Source of the DNA: Spirochaetaceae bacterium
GTDB lineage: Bacteria; Spirochaetota; Spirochaetia; B11-G9
Direction of reading: 5' to 3'
Length of the DNA: 15,848 nt
Assembly: GCA_030600745.1 (NCBI GenBank)
Contig: JAUVLL010000025.1
Span: forward strand, 1-15,848
Each line of letters begins with the position of its first letter. Position 1 is the stretch's first letter. Made by a program: the position numbers and the translations under genes. This document shows, piece after piece, positions 7,803-14,060 of the stretch. The notes beneath the pieces are model-generated. The model was not told the origin of the DNA, did no database searches, and saw only the letters and a list, made by a program, of their open reading frames with translations.

Positions 7803-9213
7803 CTAAACTCTCCTCTGATTTCACGATTGTAGCGACCAGTTTATTTAAATTCATTGATAACGAACCTTTTATAAGCACAAGATCACCTGTTTCAAGAGAA
7901 CCAAGAACTTCTCTCTCAAGTTCAGAATAGTCTGTAGTATAAATCAATCTACCCGAAAATCCTTCAATAAGAGCCAGATTATAAGGACCTTCCATCTCTT
8001 CCCCGTAAAAAAAGATTAGATCAGGATCTAGGGCAATTGCCTGACGGCCAACAACTTCATGCTTCTCTGCAGAAAAAGAGCCAAGTTCTTTCATGGAACC
8101 AAGAATAAGAACAACCCGGCCAGACCAGTTCAGATCGGAAATAAAATTAAATATCCGTGCCATAGACTCAGCGTTCGCATTATAGGAATCTTCAATGACA
8201 GTATATCTGCCTTCAATAATCCGACTTCTGCCCTTCAATGCTTTAATTTTTTCAAGCCCCCTTTTTATCTTAACGGGGCTTACGCCAAGAGCATCTGTAA
8301 GGCTTATTGCAGCAATTGCATTAGTCAAATTATGCTGTCCTATAAGCTTGAAATAAATTTTAAATCCTTTATACTGGATTTCCCAGCCATCAAGACCCAG
8401 ATTAGTCGTTCCTTCAATACCGTCTGTTGATTTAAGACCATAGGCAATAGTATTTCCCGGACATTGGCCTTCCAGATAAGAAGCCCAGGAATCATCTTCG
8501 AAAATAAAACCTGTATTTTTTTCATCAAACAGAGAAAAAACATCAGATTTCTCGATGGCTATAGCCTCCTGGCTTCCCATCAGACCAATATGAGCAGTTC
8601 CAATATTTGTAATCAGTGCATAATCAGGTTTCAAAATTGCAGACAATGCTTTCATTTCACCAGGATGGTTTATTCCCATCTCAAAAACACCATATTTGTG
8701 ATGAGCATCAATTTTTAGAACAGACAGGGGAAGACCGGTTTCTGAATTCAGATTTCCCTTATTTATAATAGTACTCCCTTCCTCGGAAAGAATAGCACCG
8801 ATCATCTCTTTTGTAGTGCTTTTACCATTACTTCCAGTCACTGCAATTTTAATAAGATCATCAAAACCTGCTACCCAGCCGGCTGCCAGCTTGTGAAGAC
8901 CAAGAAGAGTATCTTTTACAACTATCAAACACCCGGGATACTCTGAGGTTGATATTTCACTACTATGGACAGAATAATACTCATCAGAAACCATAACAGC
9001 CGAAGCTCCTGATTCAAAAGCCATAGAAATGTAATTATGACCATCTGTAAATTCACCCTTCAAAGCAATAAACAAACCACCATTACGAACACTTTGCGAA
9101 TCTATGAAAACTGACAGAATATCCGGATCAGAACCTCCTCTGGAAACAAAAAGGCCACCGGACATGGCAGCTGCATCAGAGACAGTAAAAAGTTTTTGCA
9201 TAATCTCAGTCAT
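7795..9213 (-). CDS. murF: UDP-MurNAc-tripeptide--D-alanyl-D-alanine ligase MurF
   Basis: A 472-aa cytoplasmic Mur ligase that adds D-Ala-D-Ala to UDP-MurNAc-tripeptide using ATP. The N-terminal UDP-binding domain (about 8-118) contains VFIDSQSVRNGGLFIALKG. The ATP loop TGSNGKST is at 126-133, NLNSETGLPLS at 154-164, FEMGINHPGEM at 177-187, GQHNLTNAIAA at 292-302, EDSYNANAESM at 341-351 and LGSMKELG at 371-378. KGS (449-451) lies near the end. The order of motifs and DSYNANAES are typical of MurF rather than MurC, MurD or MurE. ATG overlaps the ftsL stop by eight bases and is preceded by AGAGG. The ligases for the earlier steps are not encoded here. Confidence 0.97.
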   Translation of the reverse strand: MTEIMQKLFTVSDAAAMSGGLFVSRGGSDPDILSVFIDSQSVRNGGLFIALKGEFTDGHNYISMAFESGASAVMVSDEYYSVHSSEISTSEYPGCLIVVKDTLLGLHKLAAGWVAGFDDLIKIAVTGSNGKSTTKEMIGAILSEEGSTIINKGNLNSETGLPLSVLKIDAHHKYGVFEMGINHPGEMKALSAILKPDYALITNIGTAHIGLMGSQEAIAIEKSDVFSLFDEKNTGFIFEDDSWASYLEGQCPGNTIAYGLKSTDGIEGTTNLGLDGWEIQYKGFKIYFKLIGQHNLTNAIAAISLTDALGVSPVKIKRGLEKIKALKGRSRIIEGRYTVIEDSYNANAESMARIFNFISDLNWSGRVVLILGSMKELGSFSAEKHEVVGRQAIALDPDLIFFYGEEMEGPYNLALIEGFSGRLIYTTDYSELEREVLGSLETGDLVLIKGSLSMNLNKLVATIVKSEESLDV

Positions 9214-9493
9214 CTGACCTCTCTTTTGCTTTCTCTATTTCGATCCTGATTCTGCTTGTTTCTGTTTTCCGGAGATCTAATATATCTTCTGCAAGCTCAT
9301 CAATTCTTTCCGGTGAACTGAGAATTGACAGATTTGCAACCTTTCTTTTATTCTGCTCAAAAAGCTCCCTCTGGCTCTTAATAAGGGAATAAACTTCACT
9401 GTCTATCTGATTATAATTATACACCTGCCTGACAGTCAGGTATATTATACCTGGAACGGTTGCAACAATTAGAAGGAGTAACAGTTTTCGCAT
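9206..9493 (-). CDS. ftsL: FtsL-like small division protein
   Basis: A 95-aa protein with one N-terminal transmembrane helix (about 3-22) and then a predicted coiled coil (about 30-90) ending in SSPERIDELAEDILDLRK (59-76), which fits the FtsL/DivIC pattern of a helix followed by a P.RIEELA-type segment. FtsL joins FtsQ/DivIB and FtsB/DivIC to activate septal FtsW. The family is very divergent, so the call relies on size, topology and position right after rsmH, where ftsL normally sits. ATG lies three bases after the rsmH TAA, with GAGGAG inside the rsmH end. The gene that usually follows, ftsI, is replaced here by murF. Confidence 0.85.
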   Translation of the reverse strand: MRKLLLLLIVATVPGIIYLTVRQVYNYNQIDSEVYSLIKSQRELFEQNKRKVANLSILSSPERIDELAEDILDLRKTETSRIRIEIEKAKERSDD

Positions 9494-9496
9494 AAT

Positions 9497-10444
9497 TTAT
9501 GACTCCTCATCCATCAATTTTTCAATAACCCTGAATTTGGCACTTCTTGAAGGAGGGTTATCATGTATTTCCGACTCCAAAGGTCTTACGGCTTTTTTTG
9601 TAAGAACACGCACAACCGGCTTGCCGCCGCATCTGCATACAGGCCACTCAGGAGGACATGTACACGATTTACTTTTCTCCCTAAAGTAGTGTTTTACAAT
9701 CCTGTCTTCCAAAGAATGAAAAGCAATCACTCCCATTCTCCCACCAGGTTTCAATACCTTTAGTGCACTGACAAGAGAAGATTCAAGTCTGGCCAGTTCA
9801 CCATTTACAGCAATTCTAAGAGCCTGAAAAGTCCTTGTCCCAGGGTGTATTCTTCCATACCTGTAGTCTTTTGGTACAGAATTCCAAATGATATCTGAAA
9901 ATTGACTGGTAGCAGTAATCCGCTCTAAAGATCTGGCTTTTACAATTGCCCTGGCAATTCTCCTTGAATACCGCTCTTCACCAAATTCATATATTAAATC
10001 TGCAAGCTCTTCTTCAGGGTAGTTATTGACAATATCTGCAGCTGATATTTCAAGACCAGGCTCCAGCCGCATATCAAGAGGTTCATCTTTACTAAAAGAA
10101 AACCCTCTTCCCGATTTCTCATAATGATAAACCGATACCCCGAGATCAAATAAAATTAAATCAGGTCGCTCATCTCCCAGTGGATACTCCCTGAAAAACG
10201 TATTAGACCAGACGTTAAAAAATCTAATACGTTCTCCATAGCCTGCAAGACGTTTTTTGGCAACAGCCTGAATATTTTCATCCGCATCCAAACCTACGAC
10301 TCTAAGATCAGGAAAAGAAGACAGAAATGATTCACTATGACCACCCTCTCCCAGGGTGCAATCAATCAACAGCTCACCGGACTTCCGGGGAGCAAGTAAA
10401 TCGAGTACTTCCTTCTTTAAAACTGACCTATGCACTATATCCAT
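9497..10444 (-). CDS. rsmH: 16S rRNA (cytosine(1402)-N(4))-methyltransferase RsmH (MraW)
   Basis: This SAM-dependent methyltransferase modifies N4 of C1402 in the 16S rRNA decoding centre. With the chosen start it has 315 residues: VHRSVLKKEVLDLL (4-17), SAM-binding DCTLGEGGHS (28-37), GLDADENIQ (51-59), FDLGVSVYHYEKSGRGFSF (99-117), PLDMRL (122-127), NGELARLE (214-221) and VIAFHSLEDRIVKHYF (239-254). A cysteine-rich loop has C261, C263, C270 and C272, then NPPSRSAKFRVIEK near the end. An in-frame ATG at 10474 would add ten residues but has no ribosome site. The ATG at 10444 has GGAGAAAGG six bases upstream and gives the family's normal N-terminus, so it is preferred. Confidence 0.96.
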   Translation of the reverse strand: MDIVHRSVLKKEVLDLLAPRKSGELLIDCTLGEGGHSESFLSSFPDLRVVGLDADENIQAVAKKRLAGYGERIRFFNVWSNTFFREYPLGDERPDLILFDLGVSVYHYEKSGRGFSFSKDEPLDMRLEPGLEISAADIVNNYPEEELADLIYEFGEERYSRRIARAIVKARSLERITATSQFSDIIWNSVPKDYRYGRIHPGTRTFQALRIAVNGELARLESSLVSALKVLKPGGRMGVIAFHSLEDRIVKHYFREKSKSCTCPPEWPVCRCGGKPVVRVLTKKAVRPLESEIHDNPPSRSAKFRVIEKLMDEES

Positions 10445-10450
10445 GAACGA

Positions 10451-10459
10451 CCTTTCTCC
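10451..10459 (-). promoter_or_regulatory. Ribosome binding site that sets the rsmH start
   Basis: GGAGAAAGG on the minus strand, six bases before the ATG at 10444. It lies inside the reading frame that would start at 10474, and is the main reason for preferring the shorter protein. Confidence 0.7.
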
Positions 10460-10482
10460 AACACTTAATACCATAGTTACTA

Positions 10483-10935
10483 CTAAATACCCGATCTTAG
10501 AAGCTTATCCAGATCCTCAGCTGCTTCAAGAAAATCGTCTTCACTGTCAAGCAGATAATTGTTATATGCATCTACATCCCAAAGCTCCATATAACTCTGA
10601 ACACCAAGAATAATAGCTTCTTTTTTCGATTCAAGACCTGCTGAATGTCTTAAACTTGGCGGAATTGTAATTCGACCCGATTTATCAATCTCACATTCCT
10701 GAGCAGGAGCAATTATCCTTCTCTGCAGCAATCGGGTTCTTTTATTAAACATGGAGGAGGATCCCATAATTAATTGAGAAATCTTTACCCACTCATCAGG
10801 AGTAAAAATCCAGAGACATTTCTCAACAGCTCTTGTAAGTATGAGAACATTCCCCGTAATCTCACTGCGGATTCTGGATGGGATTAAAAATCGCCCCTTA
10901 TCATCCAGAGAATTCCTATACTCACCATTTATCAT
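10483..10935 (-). CDS. mraZ: Transcriptional regulator MraZ
   Basis: A 150-aa protein with two SpoVT/AbrB-like halves. The first holds NSLDDKGRFLIPSRIR (8-23) and the second CEIDKSGRITIPPSLR (81-96), both versions of the D..GR..IP..R signature. MraZ forms rings and, where studied, binds TGGGN direct repeats in its own promoter and represses the mra/dcw operon. It is the first gene of the cluster, with a consensus promoter and TGGGT/TGGGG boxes just upstream. ATG is preceded by AAAGTGGTG, an imperfect match to the ribosome site. Length is typical of the family. Confidence 0.97.
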   Translation of the reverse strand: MINGEYRNSLDDKGRFLIPSRIRSEITGNVLILTRAVEKCLWIFTPDEWVKISQLIMGSSSMFNKRTRLLQRRIIAPAQECEIDKSGRITIPPSLRHSAGLESKKEAIILGVQSYMELWDVDAYNNYLLDSEDDFLEAAEDLDKLLRSGI

Positions 10936-10960
10936 TAAAACACCACTTTCTGATAAATTT

Positions 10961-10997
10961 ACCCACTTTCACCCACTCCTGCATCTATTTTACCCCA
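10961..10997 (-). promoter_or_regulatory. Probable MraZ operator (TGGGT/TGGGG boxes)
   Basis: On the minus strand TGGGT occurs at 10975-10971 and again at 10965-10961, separated by five bases (GAAAG). This is the ten-base period described for MraZ sites in other bacteria. A third box, TGGGG at 10997-10993, lies within the promoter spacer directly upstream of the -10, but two bases out of that register. The in-phase pair falls just downstream of the expected transcription start. Binding is inferred from the motif. Confidence 0.7.
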
Positions 10998-11014
10998 TAA
11001 AAACCAATTGTCAA
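10987..11014 (-). promoter_or_regulatory. Sigma-70-type promoter of the mraZ operon
   Basis: On the minus strand there is TTGACA (11014-11009), a 16-bp spacer, and TAAAAT (10992-10987): a full -35 match and five of six at -10. Transcription would start near 10980, giving a leader of about 45 bases before mraZ. No other clear promoter was seen inside the cluster, so this probably drives the genes down to dprA. Confidence 0.75.
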
Positions 11015-11136
11015 CATAAGAGAAATTTTATTAAAGATAAAACGCAAAGATGCCGACAATATACACTTAACAGATGTATAGTATTTTATTTTTTCCCTTG
11101 ACAAAATTGAGATATATGATGGAATTGATATATTAA

Positions 11137-11379
11137 ATGACAAGTATCACACACATACTAAGATATCCTGAAGGTGATGAAAAGGAGATTGAGCAAAGCC
11201 TTAATTTTAATCAAATAATCGATTTAAATGGTAGGCCCATCAGCACACCAATTCCTTCTCCAAAGATGATAATCTACAGAGTATTCAGGGTTTCGACCAA
11301 AGAAGAGCGTGGTGAGGTAATTAAATATTATTATTTAGAACTTATTGTCGGAGAAGAATTGTTGGGTTTGGCCCGGTAG
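11137..11379 (+). CDS. Small protein of unknown function divergent from mraZ
   Basis: An 80-aa soluble protein with no signal peptide or membrane helix. I do not recognise a named domain. Its composition looks like a real fold: HILRYPEGDEKEIEQSL (6-22), DLNGRPISTPIPSPKMIIYRVFRV (29-52, beta-rich, with proline-spaced strands) and YYYLELIVGEELLG (65-78). An in-frame TAA directly precedes the ATG, so it cannot start earlier. No good ribosome site is seen (GGAATT lies about 13 bases away). TATGAT at 11115-11120 could be a -10 with a poor -35, which would leave a leader of about ten bases. The stop codon TAG is the end of the palindrome at 11376-11403. It could also be a chance frame, but the lack of a competing frame and the composition argue against that. 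Confidence 0.6.
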   Translation: MTSITHILRYPEGDEKEIEQSLNFNQIIDLNGRPISTPIPSPKMIIYRVFRVSTKEERGEVIKYYYLELIVGEELLGLAR

Positions 11380-11403
11380 GGACAGGTCACGACCTGTCCC
11401 TAC
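11376..11403. repeat. 28-bp GTAGGG...CCCTAC palindrome between convergent genes (copy 1)
   Basis: Arms GTAGGGACAGGTC (11376-11388) and GACCTGTCCCTAC (11391-11403) are perfectly complementary over 13 bp around the two bases AC. CCCG (11372-11375) and CGGG (11405-11408) would extend the stem with one bulged T. TAG at 11377-11379 ends the plus-strand small gene, and TAG at 11402-11400 (minus strand) ends the GH57 gene, leaving 20 bases between the stops. There is no T-run on either side, so a classical intrinsic terminator is not evident. The GTAG end recalls REP elements. Confidence 0.85.
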
Positions 11404-12989
11404 TCGGGCAAAGCAAAAATCGTATAATCCAGATCGGGAAACACATTATTTTTACGCTCAACCTTTGTCAGCCAGCCTGTATCTACAGTATTTCTTCTTA
11501 AATTATCATAGATATAATTAAAGTTGTGAATATGCTCCCGTATCCGCTTTACAGCGTATGGTACTGTTGTTCCGGTTTTCATAATAAACGGCCAGTCGGA
11601 TGCCATACATAAAAGGACTTCTCTGGCAGCCTGATTTAATACCCTGAGTTTTAACCCGGTTTCATCCGGATAGCGATAGACCAATTCAGTCATTCGGTCA
11701 ATAGCTTTATGAATATGACGATAAATCCAGTCATTCCTGCCGTCAACCCATACCTCAGAATACCCCTTATTACCCCAACTGGAAAATGTGGGAGTTCCCT
11801 CCTGATTATGAGGGAAAATTTCCAAATATTCTATTGGTGTAATCATCTCAAGCTCATCCCGATGCTGGTAACACTTTCTAATCACCGATTCCATCCACGA
11901 AACTCCTTCAAACCACCAGTGGCCAAAAAGTTCAGCATCGTACGGAGTAACAATAAACGGAGCTCTGTCCATAAGACCCTCGAGCTTTTTAATCTGTCTT
12001 AGATTTTTCTGAATAAAATCCTCTGCATGTTCTTCAAGTTTTTTCCTGGCGGTTTCCGCATTGTAGAATACCTTATCATCTGTATCACCGGTAACTGCAT
12101 AGTACTTATAACCCGTATTAACTCGTACACCCGGTTCATGAATATAGGGACGGATGTAATCCATAGGAAGATCATATCCAATATCTCTGTAAAACTCCCG
12201 ATAGACAGGATCACCAGGATAACCGGAATCTGCAGACCAGACAGCTTCAGTTAAAGAATAATCACGTCCAAATGAAAAGGTACCATTCTGCAATTGAAGA
12301 GGAGCGTGGACTCCATTCTGAGGCTTGACATCGCTAAGAAGGATCCCATGCTCTGCTACAAAGAAGAATTCGATGTTATTTGCCTTTAAATATTTCTCAA
12401 GTCCAGGAAAATAGCCGCATTCAGGAAGCCAGAACCCTCTTGGTTTTGTTCCAAAATTACGACCATGGGAGATAACAGCATTTTGTATCTGAGCCTCTAT
12501 CGCCTGGGGATATTCTTCAAATAAAGGAAGAAAAGCATGGGTAGATGCTGTAGTAATAATCTCAAGAACACCCTTTTTTTCAAGATTACGAAATCCCCAA
12601 AGAATGTTATTCCGGTAAACTTCAGTAAAATCCTCCAGATCCTTATAAAAAAGATCCAGATACATTTTTGCAATTTTGTAGATTTCAGGAGTATCCCTGG
12701 TTCTATAAAGCTCTTTTTCCCCCAGCTCTATTCTACTTTCAACATACTTCACATAGCGTTTCATCAAAAGATCGTCCGTCAGCATTGCAGAAAGAGTTGG
12801 TGATATAGAAAAAGTTATTTTAAATTTAATTCCATCCGATATAAGTCTGTTAAACATCCTGAGCAAAGGAAGATATGTCTCTGAAATAGCTTCAAAAAGC
12901 CAATCTTCTTCCAAAAACCTCTCATATTCCGGATGCCTTACAAAAGGAAGATGCGCATGAAGTACAAATCCCAAATAACCCTTTGACAT
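11400..12989 (-). CDS. GH57 family 1,4-alpha-glucan branching enzyme
   Basis: A 529-aa cytoplasmic protein of glycoside hydrolase family 57 that would form alpha-1,6 branches in glycogen-like glucan. GH57 conserved regions can be read in order: LHAHLPFVRHPEY (10-22), an ASTHAFLPL segment (148-156), RGFWLPECGYFPGLE (184-198) with presumed nucleophile E190, a short FFVAEHG stretch (209-215), and VTPYDAELFGHWWFEG (347-362) with presumed acid/base D351. The C-terminal helical domain (about 425-500, MASDWPFIMKTGTTVPYA) is the DUF1957-type domain seen in AmyC and TK1436-like branching enzymes, and residue positions match those proteins closely. ATG has AAGGA about seven bases upstream. It follows the DUF4912 gene by 30 bp. 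Its TAG stop lies in the palindrome at 11376-11403. Branching activity is inferred from the subfamily; related members may act as alpha-amylases. Confidence 0.88.
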   Translation of the reverse strand: MSKGYLGFVLHAHLPFVRHPEYERFLEEDWLFEAISETYLPLLRMFNRLISDGIKFKITFSISPTLSAMLTDDLLMKRYVKYVESRIELGEKELYRTRDTPEIYKIAKMYLDLFYKDLEDFTEVYRNNILWGFRNLEKKGVLEIITTASTHAFLPLFEEYPQAIEAQIQNAVISHGRNFGTKPRGFWLPECGYFPGLEKYLKANNIEFFFVAEHGILLSDVKPQNGVHAPLQLQNGTFSFGRDYSLTEAVWSADSGYPGDPVYREFYRDIGYDLPMDYIRPYIHEPGVRVNTGYKYYAVTGDTDDKVFYNAETARKKLEEHAEDFIQKNLRQIKKLEGLMDRAPFIVTPYDAELFGHWWFEGVSWMESVIRKCYQHRDELEMITPIEYLEIFPHNQEGTPTFSSWGNKGYSEVWVDGRNDWIYRHIHKAIDRMTELVYRYPDETGLKLRVLNQAAREVLLCMASDWPFIMKTGTTVPYAVKRIREHIHNFNYIYDNLRRNTVDTGWLTKVERKNNVFPDLDYTIFALPE

Positions 12990-13019
12990 AATAATTCCTT
13001 AAATAAAAACCCTTATAAG

Positions 13020-13769
13020 CTAGAATGACAGATTCTGATTCTCCATAATTGATATAATCCTTTGAGGAAGAACATTTTTCCCGCTGCCATTATAATCCCA
13101 CAGACCTGAAAGCAGCATCGTCATTGCTTCCGAATCATTTGACAGATTATCAATATTTTCAACCACAAATCCTCTGGGGCTTTTAATAATATTGGAACTG
13201 CTTAATACAATATCCTTTCCATGGACAAGAGCGCATAACCTGATTCCGAAATTCTTTCCTGTTTTTCCCAGGTTAATGTACCAGCTGTCATCATTTTCAT
13301 CCACAGGTATGTCGTAATAGTCCAATATATTCTCTTTGGAATATGACTCTTTCTTTGAAGCTTTCTTTGCACCAAGCTCATATACACGAAGAAAAAAACC
13401 CTCAAAAAAGATCTCATCTTTCAACTCCAAAACCTTACTCTCATTTATATCCCAGTAAGTATAAGCCCAGAGAGGACCCCTCAACAATAGGACTATTCGG
13501 GTATCATTATATCTCTCAGGTATTGTATAGATCTGCTTTTCCTGAGCTTTCAGCTCACAATCCTGAAGGATGTCATACTTCTTGCTTTTAAGCCGCATAG
13601 CATCATTATTTGTATTGGCCCTCTCTTTTTCACTCTCTTCAAGGGCATCCAGTATCTTTTCTATGAGCTTTTCACGATTACCATTTAAATAATCATATTT
13701 TATACCTTCGTTATCTGCTATCTTGTAAAGGTCAAATACGGAATAGGTAAAGAGACGGTCTCTAGTCAT
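13020..13769 (-). CDS. DUF4912 domain protein
   Basis: A 249-aa soluble protein. Residues 80-107 (IYTIPERYNDTRIVLLL then PLWAYTYWDI) match the DUF4912 hallmark of IP..Y..TR..LL..DP...YWD, with Gly98 where Asp is usual. W163-Y164 (DDSWYINLG) and SSNIIKSPRG (191-200) are further family positions. The first 45 residues (VFDLYKIADNEGIKYDYLNGNREKLIEKIL) are helical and look like a SAP/Rho-N-type helix-turn module, and a charged linker follows. The biochemical role of DUF4912 is unknown. It lies 30 bp upstream of the GH57 branching enzyme on the same strand, so a part in glucan metabolism is inferred. ATG is preceded by GAGG five bases away. Confidence 0.82.
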   Translation of the reverse strand: MTRDRLFTYSVFDLYKIADNEGIKYDYLNGNREKLIEKILDALEESEKERANTNNDAMRLKSKKYDILQDCELKAQEKQIYTIPERYNDTRIVLLLRGPLWAYTYWDINESKVLELKDEIFFEGFFLRVYELGAKKASKKESYSKENILDYYDIPVDENDDSWYINLGKTGKNFGIRLCALVHGKDIVLSSSNIIKSPRGFVVENIDNLSNDSEAMTMLLSGLWDYNGSGKNVLPQRIISIMENQNLSF

Positions 13770-13794
13770 TACATCCTCGCTGCATCATCTAATC

Positions 13795-13823
13795 ATTCTT
13801 CTTAAATCTCTGAACTGTGTCAA
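13795..13823 (-). promoter_or_regulatory. Possible promoter of the DUF4912-GH57 operon
   Basis: On the minus strand there is TTGACA (13823-13818), a 17-bp spacer and AAGAAT (13800-13795): full -35, four of six at -10. The predicted start would leave a leader of about 20 bases. The weak -10 keeps confidence moderate. Confidence 0.5.
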
Positions 13824-13879
13824 CCCTTCACGTTGAATTGAATGGATTGTTTAAACATAACCACAATTTGTTTTGCAGG

Positions 13880-13907
13880 GTACAGACAAGGCATGCCTTG
13901 TCTCTAT
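13880..13907. repeat. Degenerate 28-bp palindrome of the same family (copy 2)
   Basis: Centre GACAAGGCA/TGCCTTGTC (13885-13902) is a perfect 18-bp palindrome, extended by A84/T903 and TA/TA with one mismatch (C13883/C13904). The outer ends GTACAG and CTCTAT look like mutated GTAGAG and CTCTAC. It has the same 28-bp length as the copies at 11376 and 15269. It lies in the gap between the divergent DUF4912 and MFS genes and supplies no stop codon to either. Confidence 0.65.
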
Positions 13908-14060
13908 AGCTTGCACCACTACCCACCTTCTGATAGAATAACTACTGCCCAAACCGGTTGAAGAAAAGGGGTGACCCTTAAATAACCAGGGGGAATTAAC
14001 AGTTTCTGCACCATTATATGTCTGTGGGGACAACTAAGATTTCTTTCTCTGGAGTAAATA

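Larger units (their letters stand above)
13770..14060. other. Intergenic stretch between divergent DUF4912 and MFS genes
   Basis: This 291-bp gap holds the DUF4912 promoter candidate (13795-13823) and the degenerate palindrome (13880-13907). A small hairpin AAGGG-GTGA-CCCTT lies at 13966-13979. No convincing promoter for the MFS gene was found; TTAACA (13996-14001) and TTATAT (14014-14019) are only 12 bp apart. The remaining frames look non-coding. Confidence 0.6.

Noticed and set aside
11098..11120. TTGACA (11098-11103) followed by TATGAT (11115-11120) as a plus-strand promoter
   Set aside because: The spacer is only 11 bp. TATGAT alone may serve as a -10, but this pair does not form a normal promoter.
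13956..13987. GGTT...AAGGG-GTGA-CCCTT...AACC as a further structured element
   Set aside because: The inner stem is five base pairs and the outer arms are short with unpaired bases between; too weak to call, though it lies near the degenerate palindrome.
13851..14033. A 60-aa minus-strand frame in the gap between DUF4912 and MFS
   Set aside because: It runs through the degenerate palindrome, shows no family features and has no ribosome site worth noting; it is best read as non-coding.
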